Positions 1 through 7,136 of a DNA stretch of 15,036 nucleotides are shown one piece after another. The stretch is from assembly GCA_002176905.1 (NCBI GenBank), contig MSYE01000181.1, forward strand, positions 1-15,036. Reading direction: 5' to 3'. How positions within the stretch are numbered: position 1 is the stretch's first letter; each line of letters begins with the position of its first letter. The DNA comes from a bacterium F11 (GTDB lineage Bacteria > Elusimicrobiota > Elusimicrobia > F11). Below the pieces are notes generated by a model that made no database searches, had not been told where the DNA came from, and worked only from the letters and a program-made list of their open reading frames with translations. Position numbers and translations under genes: made by a program.

Positions 1-214
1 TTTGCATTTTTTGAACAGACGCCATTCCCTTTTTGCTCAAGGTTTTAAGTGCAGAGGCAGATGCCCGAACCGTGATCCAGCGATTTTCTTCTGGTATGTA
101 AATACGTTTTGTTTTTAAGTTGGGTAACCAACGACGGCGGGTCGCTCTCTTTGAATGAGAAATCGAATTCCCTGATCGAGGGCCTACTCCTGTTAATTCA
201 CATCTTTTTGACAT
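1..214 (-). CDS. rpmB: Large ribosomal subunit protein bL28, 3' end outside window
   Basis: Ribosomal protein L28, a small basic component of the 50S subunit. The first 71 residues are visible and the C-terminus lies beyond the window edge. The N-terminus MSKRCELTGVGPRSGNS, followed by SHSKRATRRRWLPNLKTKR and then a beta-rich segment ending in the RVSA-like VRASASALKTLSKKG, is the standard L28 pattern. The ATG at 212-214 has a GGAG Shine-Dalgarno site at 223-226. Only one cysteine (Cys5) is present where zinc-binding L28 forms have a CxxC pair, so this is the zinc-independent type. It lies 118 nt downstream of the glycosyltransferase gene and is probably transcribed from its own promoter in that gap. 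Identity is secure; only the C-terminus is unseen. Confidence 0.95.
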   Translation of the reverse strand, partial: MSKRCELTGVGPRSGNSISHSKRATRRRWLPNLKTKRIYIPEENRWITVRASASALKTLSKKGMASVQKMQ

Positions 215-246
215 AAATTTTGCTCCATTCCATATTTAAGGGGGTT

Positions 247-252
247 ATTATA
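247..252 (-). promoter_or_regulatory. Possible -10 element upstream of rpmB
   Basis: Read on the minus strand, this is a perfect TATAAT hexamer 32 nt before the rpmB start codon, in the 118-nt gap after the glycosyltransferase gene. No good TTGACA-like -35 box is found 16-18 nt upstream, so the call rests on the -10 match and on position alone. The rest of the gap (215-332) shows no convincing hairpin terminator for the upstream gene. Confidence 0.3.
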
Positions 253-332
253 GTAATTCCCTCAATAATGAACCAGGAGAAATTCTAGACGGGAGGGGCT
301 TAAATCGGGTTGATAATTAGATACGTTTTTGA

Positions 333-1124
333 CTAAAAACGGCGAGTTATAACCTTTATGGCAAACTTGGGGAGTTGTGTCATGCGTTTCCAGCGAGAAG
401 GTTCTTGCCCTAGCCGATAAAGCCACTCAAATCCTGATTTTTGGACCAAAGGAGGAGCCCGGTTGACTTTCCCTGCCCAAACATCCAAGGTCCCCCCCAC
501 CCCCATATAAACGGCCGGTGGGAGATGCGGCCAACGTTGGGATATCCAAATCTCTTGTTTTGGCATTCCCATGGCCACCAGGACCAGTCGTGCTCGACTT
601 TGAGCAATATCATCAAATATGGATTTTTCATCCCGTTCTTGAAAAAAACCATCTCGCATACCTGCTATGACGAGACGGGGAAGTTGTTGATACAAATACC
701 GAGCGGCATTTTTTGAGATACCAGGCTCGCCACCAAGAAGATAAATGGGAACATTCATGGATTGTGCGATTCCACACATTTCAAAGGCCATATCAATGCC
801 GGGATATCGGTAGAGTCTAGAAGCATGAAGTGTAATCGCTGCCCATGATACTCCGGCTGAATCGGGAAGGACGAGTGAGGCTTTCTGGCAAGCTTGGTGT
901 AGGGCTGGATTTTTTTGTGCTTCCAAAATCAGAAGTGAATTGGCGGTAATGATATGGTGGCTTCGAAGGGAAGTCATAAATTGACTTGCCTTTTGAAGGG
1001 CTTCGTGTCGTGGAATAGAGTCAACGCCTGTTCCCAAAATATTGATGCGTGTTTTTTTGGGATCTATTGGTGAAGAAAACGCTGTATCAGACGGATGCGA
1101 CTTCTGTCTTAACAGGGGCTTCAT
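333..1124 (-). CDS. WecB/TagA/CpsF family (GT26) glycosyltransferase
   Basis: 263-residue glycosyltransferase of the WecG/TagA/CpsF family, which transfers an amino sugar (ManNAc, ManNAcA or similar) from a UDP-sugar to a polyprenyl-linked acceptor at the cytoplasmic membrane during surface polysaccharide synthesis. Family landmarks: ILGTGVDSI near residues 29-37, a TAN motif (Thr60, Asn62), LPDSAGVSWA with Asp88, YLLGG, MGMPKQE, GVGGTLDVWAGKVNRAPP, and the C-terminal FEWLYRLGQEPSRWKR. Thr60, Asn62 and Asp88 are spaced like the catalytic Thr/Asn/Asp I recall in Thermoanaerobacter TagA. The residue after that Asp is Ser, where Gly is usual. The ATG at 1122-1124 is chosen over an upstream in-frame TTG at 1173-1175 because an AAGGAG site (1135-1140) precedes it; it overlaps the smc end by 38 nt. 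A charged N-terminal extension of about 23 residues precedes the domain. Acceptor and sugar cannot be told. Confidence 0.9.
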   Translation of the reverse strand: MKPLLRQKSHPSDTAFSSPIDPKKTRINILGTGVDSIPRHEALQKASQFMTSLRSHHIITANSLLILEAQKNPALHQACQKASLVLPDSAGVSWAAITLHASRLYRYPGIDMAFEMCGIAQSMNVPIYLLGGEPGISKNAARYLYQQLPRLVIAGMRDGFFQERDEKSIFDDIAQSRARLVLVAMGMPKQEIWISQRWPHLPPAVYMGVGGTLDVWAGKVNRAPPLVQKSGFEWLYRLGQEPSRWKRMTQLPKFAIKVITRRF

Positions 1125-4100
1125 CCGTTTGTTTCTCCTTTTGAAGTCGGGCGGATAGAATCTTTGAAACTCCAAATTCCTCCATTGTCACCCCATAGAG
1201 GGTGTTCGCCGCTTCCATTGTCCGTTTGTTGTGAGTAATAATTAAAAATTGGGTTTTTTCATTAAAAGTGCGAAGCATGTCGACATATCGTAGAACATTG
1301 GCTTCATCGAGCGGAGCGTCCACCTCGTCGAGAAGAGCAACTGGTGAGGGACGGACTTGAAAGAAAGCAAATAGAAGGGCACACGCTGTTAAGGCCTTTT
1401 CCCCTCCAGAAAGCAAAGAGATGTGAAGAAGCTTTTTCCCAGGCGGTTGACAAAAGATATCAATTCCCGAGGAAAGGATATCGGATTCGTCTGTGAGGCG
1501 AAGATCTGCGTCGCCCCCTTGAAATAGCTGAGAATAGAGAATTCGGAAATTGTGCCGAACCTTGTCAAATGTTTCTCGAAAATGTTCTTTTGTCGTGGCA
1601 TTGATCTTTGAAATAACATGTCTCAAATCATCTTTGGCTTTAAGGAGATCTTGCTGTTGATTGGTTAGGAATGTGTTCTTTTCTGAGAGCTCAGCGTGTT
1701 CCTGCGGTGCTGCCAAATTGATGGGGCCAATATTGGCAACCCGCTTTTTTAACCGGTCAAGTTTTTCTGGATCAGCCTTTAGGGGAGATGAAATCTCTTT
1801 GGCTTTATCAAAATCCATTTCGTAGTGATCGTAAAGTTTTTGAGATATGGATTCGGTTCTGTTTTTCAGGGCAGCCTCTTCCATCTTTTGGTTATGGACC
1901 TGTTCCTGGGCAAGATTCAGTTCGCCTCGAACTTGTGACAATTCCGATTCGGATTGTCTGATCTTATCGGCGTCTTGTGTTCGCAGCGTTTGAATCTCTT
2001 CACAATTTTTGGAGGCCTCCTTTCTTTTTTCGAGAGATTCTTGCACCAACTTATTGGCTTCACCCTGGGCAGATTTGGCCGTTTCCATTTCTTGCTCGGA
2101 TTGGACGACAAGGTTTTGATGATGCTGGAGATTGGATCTTATTCCATCTAGCTCATCAATGGAATGCTGAACCACAGAGAGATGCCAATTGCATTTCTCT
2201 TGATATGAATTAAATTGTTCCTGTTTTGTTGATAGGTCGGCACTTGCGTTAGAATGAATGGCCTGGAACTCAGTTAATTCCTGTTGACGCAAATCCAATT
2301 GGTAATGATCATCTTTTTCTTTTTGATGCAAGTTTTCAAATTGCAGATGATGTTGTTCCAATGAATTCTTTAGTTTGATCTGTTCTTCTTGAAGTTGATC
2401 TCTTTCCCCCAAGACGGCTTTTTGCTCTTCTCCAATAAGTGCCATCCGTTGGTTTATTTTAAGAGCCTCTTCTTGTGCCAGTTCAAACCGGACCCGTGCT
2501 TCTTCCAAGTCTTTCACCAAGGCTTCCTTGTTAAGTGTTTTTTCCGCAATATTCTGAGATAGCTCAGACAGGGAAAGATCCAATTTTGATTTGGAATCTT
2601 CTTTTGCATGAAGGATGAGTTGAAGTTCTGGAAGTCGCATACTAACGTGACTTTGCCATTTGGAAGGATCTATCCCCCCGTTGATGATGGCTTCACCATA
2701 TATCGTTGATCCCTTAACCCAGAGATTGGAGCAAAGGAAAGCAAGGAGAGGTTCGAATTTGTTGTCACAGCGGATACGATCAAAGAGCCTCTGTCCGTCA
2801 GGAAATAATCCAAAAGAAGTGGGTTGTACCACAGGTAGCTTTTCGAGGATCCAAATTCGAACACGGCCTTTTCCTTGAGAATTCAAAAACTCTATGGCCC
2901 GCTCAGCATCTTCGTTTCGTTCCGCTATAAGATCTCCTAAGTGTTCACCAATGGCAGCAGAGATAATGTCCCTATCGGAATCATCACATTCAAAGAGACG
3001 ACCAATGGGACCGTGAATACCCTGTAGTTGGGCACGGAGGACCGCATTTGTCCCGAATAAGAACGGATCTTGATTTTGTTGTTCCTCTATTGAGTGAATT
3101 TGCCCTTTAAGTTTTGCCATCTCCTCTGTTAGGAGAAAGAGCTTATCCTGATAGTTTTGTTCGTCGGATTTGTTGTTCGATAACTCGCGGGTGAAATTTT
3201 CATGAATAGATGATTTATCCGATAATTGAAGTTTGTGTTCTTCTTTTTGGGTTTCAATTTGAGCCAGAGAATTTGAGAAATTTTCAATTTCTTGCTGAAG
3301 GCGGCCTTGTTCCTTCTGATTGTTTTCAATTTGGGATTGGTATCGGGATACATCAGACGTTAGTCGGGATATTTCCTGCTGGAGCCGGGCACGTTCTTGG
3401 GCCTGTTCCAATATGGTTTCACGTCCGAGCTTGATTTCGTTCTGCTTTGATTCCAGATTTTCCAACGCTTTTTGGCATTGTACTTCAGAGTCCTTGTATG
3501 CCAATTCAATCCCCTCGCCACTTGCTTGGAATTGCTGCAAAGCAGATTGTTGCCCTTCAATTCTTGCTTCTAATTCCTTTAAGCGTTCTTCTTCGCGGAT
3601 CACGTGTTCTTGGGTGGTTTGAATCTGTTGCTTTAATTCTTGTTCTCTTTGCTGAGACTGGGAAAGTCTTTCTTCTCCTATTTTGATGTCGGCATCTATT
3701 CCAGCAAGGACTCCATTGACAGTTAGTAATTCTTCTTCAGTTTGAGCCATTTTGTCCCGCAAGCTAACCAGGTCGGCTTCCATTTTATGGGTAAGTGTAT
3801 TTAATCGTTCAAAATTGTTCTGCTTGTTTTCAAGCTCAGCTTGATTTTGTTTAAGTAACTCTTCTATCTCTTGAAGTTGAGCTAGCCAATCCGATATTTC
3901 CATTTCTTTAAGTTCAACTTGGATCCGTTCGTATGTTTTGACTCGGCTGACAGCATTCTCGAGTTTTCGAATCTGGTCTTTTGTAACCGAAACAATGTCA
4001 TTGATTCGAGAAAGATCAATCTCAACCCGATCTAGTTTTCGAACGGCCTCTTCCCGCCTGGCCCGGTATTTTGATACGCCTGCTGCCTCTTCAAAAAGTT

Positions 4101-4575
4101 CACGACGCTGTTCGGGTTTGGCTTGGAGAACCCATTCAACCTTTCCTTGTTCCATCGACGAATAGCCATCCTCTCCCATTCCAGTATCGAGGAACAGTTC
4201 TCTAATATCGCGAAGTCGACATTGTGTCTTATTTATGAAATATTCGGATTCGCCTGATCGGAACAATCGTCGAGAGATGGAAACATCGGAATAATCGATG
4301 GGGAGTTTTTTGTCGGTATTATCAAACGTTAAAGTTACCTCTGCCATATTTTGGGGAGGTCTGGCACCCGAGCCATTAAAGATAACATCCATCATGAGAT
4401 TGGAACGAAGAGATTTGGCTGACATCTCGCCTAAACACCATCGAAACGCATCGATGATGTTTGATTTTCCACAACCATTGGGACCCACCACCGTTGCCAT
4501 ACCCGGTTCAAAATCAAGTTTGACCGGATCTGCAAAGGATTTGAATCCTACGATGTGCATCATTTTTAAATGCAT
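1087..4575 (-). CDS. smc: Chromosome segregation protein SMC
   Basis: 1162-residue SMC ATPase, the core of bacterial condensin, which works as a homodimer with ScpA and ScpB to organise and segregate the chromosome. Layout: N-terminal head with the GFKSFAD start and Walker A GPNGCGKS (residues 31-38); a conserved EEAAGVSKYRARR segment near 162-174 leading into the first coiled coil (about 175-500); hinge (about 505-640) with QGIHGPIGRLFEC; second coiled coil (about 650-945); C-terminal head with VANIGPINLAAPQE (946-959), signature LSGGEKALTA (1055-1064), Walker B LLDEVDAPLDEAN (1081-1093) and ITHNKRTME (1113-1121). All ATPase motifs are intact. The second half of the hinge looks about 18 residues shorter than in Bacillus SMC. 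The ATG at 4573-4575 matches the usual family N-terminus MxLKxxxIxGFKSFA. It lies beyond a strong terminator, so it needs its own promoter. scpA, scpB and ftsY are not in the window. Confidence 0.97.
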   Translation of the reverse strand: MHLKMMHIVGFKSFADPVKLDFEPGMATVVGPNGCGKSNIIDAFRWCLGEMSAKSLRSNLMMDVIFNGSGARPPQNMAEVTLTFDNTDKKLPIDYSDVSISRRLFRSGESEYFINKTQCRLRDIRELFLDTGMGEDGYSSMEQGKVEWVLQAKPEQRRELFEEAAGVSKYRARREEAVRKLDRVEIDLSRINDIVSVTKDQIRKLENAVSRVKTYERIQVELKEMEISDWLAQLQEIEELLKQNQAELENKQNNFERLNTLTHKMEADLVSLRDKMAQTEEELLTVNGVLAGIDADIKIGEERLSQSQQREQELKQQIQTTQEHVIREEERLKELEARIEGQQSALQQFQASGEGIELAYKDSEVQCQKALENLESKQNEIKLGRETILEQAQERARLQQEISRLTSDVSRYQSQIENNQKEQGRLQQEIENFSNSLAQIETQKEEHKLQLSDKSSIHENFTRELSNNKSDEQNYQDKLFLLTEEMAKLKGQIHSIEEQQNQDPFLFGTNAVLRAQLQGIHGPIGRLFECDDSDRDIISAAIGEHLGDLIAERNEDAERAIEFLNSQGKGRVRIWILEKLPVVQPTSFGLFPDGQRLFDRIRCDNKFEPLLAFLCSNLWVKGSTIYGEAIINGGIDPSKWQSHVSMRLPELQLILHAKEDSKSKLDLSLSELSQNIAEKTLNKEALVKDLEEARVRFELAQEEALKINQRMALIGEEQKAVLGERDQLQEEQIKLKNSLEQHHLQFENLHQKEKDDHYQLDLRQQELTEFQAIHSNASADLSTKQEQFNSYQEKCNWHLSVVQHSIDELDGIRSNLQHHQNLVVQSEQEMETAKSAQGEANKLVQESLEKRKEASKNCEEIQTLRTQDADKIRQSESELSQVRGELNLAQEQVHNQKMEEAALKNRTESISQKLYDHYEMDFDKAKEISSPLKADPEKLDRLKKRVANIGPINLAAPQEHAELSEKNTFLTNQQQDLLKAKDDLRHVISKINATTKEHFRETFDKVRHNFRILYSQLFQGGDADLRLTDESDILSSGIDIFCQPPGKKLLHISLLSGGEKALTACALLFAFFQVRPSPVALLDEVDAPLDEANVLRYVDMLRTFNEKTQFLIITHNKRTMEAANTLYGVTMEEFGVSKILSARLQKEKQTDEAPVKTEVASV
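1135..1140 (-). promoter_or_regulatory. Shine-Dalgarno site setting the glycosyltransferase start
   Basis: AAGGAG on the minus strand, 10 nt before the ATG at 1122-1124 and inside the 3' end of smc. It supports this ATG rather than the TTG further upstream and implies translation coupled to smc. Confidence 0.7.
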
Positions 4576-4602
4576 GGGTGAACCCTTAAGTTAAGATGAG
4601 TG

Positions 4603-4608
4603 ATTCTA
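4603..4608 (-). promoter_or_regulatory. Possible -10 element for smc
   Basis: TAGAAT on the minus strand (five of six matches to TATAAT), 27 nt before the smc start codon and downstream of the terminator at 4644-4680. No clear -35 box at standard spacing. A promoter is expected here because the terminator isolates smc from the genes above it, but this hexamer is only a candidate. Confidence 0.25.
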
Positions 4609-4643
4609 TCAAATAATTAAAATCTTCCGTCGAAAAATGGCGC

Positions 4644-4680
4644 AAAAAAGCCCTTTTCTTTTTTGCAAAGAAAAGGGCTT
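4644..4680 (-). terminator. Rho-independent terminator after the ferredoxin gene
   Basis: Perfect 13-bp inverted repeat: arms 4648-4660 and 4668-4680 (AAGCCCTTTTCTT paired with AAGAAAAGGGCTT) around a 7-nt loop. Read on the minus strand, the second arm runs straight into a T tract (TTTTTT, using the last two stem bases and 4644-4647). On the plus strand no T tract follows, so it works for minus-strand transcripts. It starts 37 nt after the ferredoxin stop codon and closes the long lipid/ETF gene block. Confidence 0.9.
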
Positions 4681-4717
4681 AATCGAAATCCTAAAAGACC
4701 GAATTCGAAAGAAATGG

Positions 4718-5053
<336 letters not shown>

Positions 5054-5125
5054 CTAGGACCATTTGTATTGGTTTTCACCAAAATATCATTTTATCTGTT
5101 TGAGGATCAAGAAGAAATTAATCCC

Positions 5126-6175
5126 CTAAGACTTGAAACCTCTGGTTTCAAGTTCTTTTTGAAGTGCTTCCAAATTTTCGAACAGGTCTCCTTCAATGGA
5201 ATAGGTTGCCAATTTCATTAATGGGGCTTCTGGATCCTGATTGATAGCAATAATGGTGTCACTGGAATTCATTCCTGCCAGATGTTGAATTTGACCGGAA
5301 ATGCCCGCCGCGATGTAGAGTTTGGGCCGCACCGTTCTCCCGGTTAATCCAACTTGGTGTCGATAGGTAATCCAGCCGGCATCAACCGCTTTTCGGCTTG
5401 CGCCTACGGCTCCCTTTAAAGTTTTGGCCAATTTTTTTATGGGTTCAAATCCTTTGGCTCCACCCACACCATATCCTCCGGCAACAATGGTGGTGGCCTG
5501 TTGGATATCGATTTCATCATCGGTTTCTGGTTCAAATCGGAGGTGTTTTTCATGTAACTTAATTTTGGAAACATCAACGGGAATGTTGATAATTTCTCCT
5601 TTTCGACCTTCTTCTTTTTTAGAAGGAGGAAAAGCCATGGGACGAACAGTGGCCATTTCTGGTCGATGGCCGCGTATGCAAAGGATGGTGGCCATTAAGG
5701 TCCCCCCAAACGAGGGACGAATTGCATTTAATAGATTTCCTTTTTCCTTGTTGATGTTCAGCTCTGTGACATCTGCTGTGATTCCCGTGTTGGCCAATAC
5801 GGCGACACGACTGGCAAATGATCGTCCAATTGTGGAAGCGGGAAGAAGGAATTTGTTTGGTTTTTCTTTGACAATTAAATCCACAATCACTTTGGCGTAC
5901 AATTCATCAACAAATTGATCCAGTTGCTCATTTTCAAGGATATAGACCTTATCCGCGCCATGGTCAATTAAGGATTGGGTGTATTGGGAGACCTCTTTTC
6001 CAATCAGAACGGCAGCAATGGGTTCATTCAAATCTTTTTGTAATGTCTGAGCAATTCCCAGTAGTTCAAATGCTGTTTCTTGCAGCTGCCCATGCCGGAC
6101 TTCTGCATAGACCCAGATTCCTTTATGATTCGCAGTGTCTTGGGGGATGGCTAATATGGCTTCTTCTGATGACAT
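5126..6175 (-). CDS. etfA: Electron transfer flavoprotein alpha subunit
   Basis: 349-residue EtfA, which pairs with EtfB and binds the FAD that accepts electrons from acyl-CoA dehydrogenases. The C-terminal FAD domain is clear: GASRKAVDAGW (258-268, Arg261), QVGLTGRTVRPKLYIA (274-289), GISGQIQHLAGM (291-302, His298) and INQDPEAPL (311-319). In the usual QVGQTGK motif the second Gln is Leu (Leu277); the flavin-facing Thr278 is kept. The N-terminal domain has the expected LLPASTIGRSFASRVAVLANTG-type segment near 110-131, which helps close the ETF nucleotide fold. The start follows the etfB stop by 10 nt, with an AAGGA site at 6183-6187 overlapping that stop codon, so etfB and etfA are translationally linked. 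Identity is secure; electron donors and acceptors are inferred from neighbours. Confidence 0.96.
   Translation of the reverse strand: MSSEEAILAIPQDTANHKGIWVYAEVRHGQLQETAFELLGIAQTLQKDLNEPIAAVLIGKEVSQYTQSLIDHGADKVYILENEQLDQFVDELYAKVIVDLIVKEKPNKFLLPASTIGRSFASRVAVLANTGITADVTELNINKEKGNLLNAIRPSFGGTLMATILCIRGHRPEMATVRPMAFPPSKKEEGRKGEIINIPVDVSKIKLHEKHLRFEPETDDEIDIQQATTIVAGGYGVGGAKGFEPIKKLAKTLKGAVGASRKAVDAGWITYRHQVGLTGRTVRPKLYIAAGISGQIQHLAGMNSSDTIIAINQDPEAPLMKLATYSIEGDLFENLEALQKELETRGFKS
5128..5157 (-). repeat. Strong hairpin spanning the etfA stop codon
   Basis: Perfect 10-bp inverted repeat with arms 5131-5140 and 5144-5153 (ACTTGAAACC and GGTTTCAAGT) around a 3-nt loop. Allowing one bulged base, three more pairs form (5128-5130 with 5155-5157), bringing the last base of the etfA stop region into the stem. 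No T tract follows on the minus strand, so it is not a standard terminator for this operon. It may stabilise or mark a processing point of the etfBA transcript ahead of the ferredoxin gene (inference). On the plus strand a TCTTTTT run follows it, so it could stop antisense transcription. Confidence 0.6.
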
Positions 6176-6185
6176 GGTTTATTCC

Positions 6186-7010
6186 TTAAATTAGTTTTGC
6201 TTCTTTTAATTTATCAACCAATTTTTTTGCCTTTTCTGCTGCATTGCTCCCGTCGATTTTTTCGCCTCCTGTTTTCATTGGAGGCCGAAAGCTTTTGGCA
6301 ACAATTGTTGGAGATCCTTTTAATCCGATGCAGCTTGGATTTCCTCCGAGTGCTTGATTGTCCCATTTTGGAATTTGAACTTTTTTCCCTGCCATCTTTC
6401 CTTTTAGAGAAGGAACGCGAGGTTCGTTAATTTCTTTTACAACAGCAATGACGGCTGGCAGTTCCATCTCAAGAACATCAACCCCATCTTCCATCATCCT
6501 ATGAACGATAATGGTGCCACCTTTTCCGGTCCCATTGGATTTGATGTCTTCAACTTTCTTGACATATGCCACATTTGGCCAACCGAGCCATGCGGCAATC
6601 CCAGGACCAATATGTCCTGTGTCCCCATCGTTTGTTTGTTTGCCGCAGACAACCAAATCCACGGGAGCTATTTCCTTTGATATTTTTTCAATTCCTTTGA
6701 ATAGGGTATAAGAAGTTGCCCATGTGTCGGCCCCAGCAAATTCCCTGCCACATATGTGAACTCCTCCGGTGGCCCCTTTGGCCACAGCCTCTCGTAAAGC
6801 TGTTTCAGCTTGGGGTGGGCCCATGGTAAGGCATGTTACTGTTGAATCGCCTCCAACTTTCTCTTTAATTCGAACGGCTTCTTCGATACCAAATTCATCA
6901 AATGGATTGATGGCTGCAGCCATTCCTTCGCGTTTTAATGTTCCTGTTTCAGGATCAATTTGAATGTTTTCTGTTGCGGGTGTTTGTTTGATGCAAGTAA
7001 CGATGTGCAT
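6186..7010 (-). CDS. etfB: Electron transfer flavoprotein beta subunit
   Basis: 274-residue EtfB, partner of EtfA. It holds the second nucleotide site (AMP in ordinary ETFs, a second FAD in bifurcating ETFs) and the loop that docks onto acyl-CoA dehydrogenases. Visible features: N-terminal MHIVTCIKQTP, LTMGPPQAETALREAVAKGA (61-80), FAGADTWATS (91-100), GKQTNDGDTGHIGP (123-136) and the docking-loop region INEPRVPSLKGKMAGKK (194-210). The TMGPP, GADTxATS and DGDTxxxGP motifs resemble clostridial electron-bifurcating EtfB proteins such as that of Acidaminococcus more than the short mitochondrial type, which reads closer to DDDCNQTGQ at that site. Start ATG 7008-7010 has a GAGG site about 10 nt upstream. 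It lies 126 nt below the acyl-CoA dehydrogenase. Bifurcation itself is not shown. Confidence 0.96.
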   Translation of the reverse strand: MHIVTCIKQTPATENIQIDPETGTLKREGMAAAINPFDEFGIEEAVRIKEKVGGDSTVTCLTMGPPQAETALREAVAKGATGGVHICGREFAGADTWATSYTLFKGIEKISKEIAPVDLVVCGKQTNDGDTGHIGPGIAAWLGWPNVAYVKKVEDIKSNGTGKGGTIIVHRMMEDGVDVLEMELPAVIAVVKEINEPRVPSLKGKMAGKKVQIPKWDNQALGGNPSCIGLKGSPTIVAKSFRPPMKTGGEKIDGSNAAEKAKKLVDKLKEAKLI

Positions 7011-7047
7011 CGTTTGTATACCTCAAAGATAAAAGATTTTTTTAGAA

Positions 7048-7080
7048 AGGAATCATCCCAACTTAAGGTTGGAGAATCCT
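7048..7080 (-). repeat. Imperfect inverted repeat in the gap before etfB
   Basis: The 126-nt gap between the acyl-CoA dehydrogenase and etfB (7011-7136) holds a CCAAC/GTTGG stem (7058-7062 with 7068-7072) and outer AGGA/TCCT pairing (7048-7051 with 7077-7080), with mismatches between. No T tract follows on either strand, so it is not a standard terminator; it could be an operator or an RNA fold. The gap also has a weak promoter-like pair, TTGCAC (7115-7120) and TGTAAT (7094-7099) on the minus strand, with a short 15-nt spacer. Neither is strong. Confidence 0.3.
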
Positions 7081-7136
7081 GTGGAAATGGAAGATTACAC
7101 CTTTTCGAACTTTGGTGCAAGAATTATGCAAATGGT

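Noticed and set aside
4644..4680. Treating the terminator as bidirectional
   Set aside because: The plus-strand side is followed by AATCGAAAT with no T run, and no plus-strand gene ends there.
5069..5082. TTGGT/ACCAA hairpin in the etfA-ferredoxin gap
   Set aside because: Only 5 pairs, no T tract on the minus strand; too weak to call.
5424..5918. Plus-strand open frame of 164 codons, and other long plus-strand frames
   Set aside because: They lie opposite well-recognised genes (here etfA), show no family motifs and lack convincing ribosome-binding sites; they are mirror images of coding bias.
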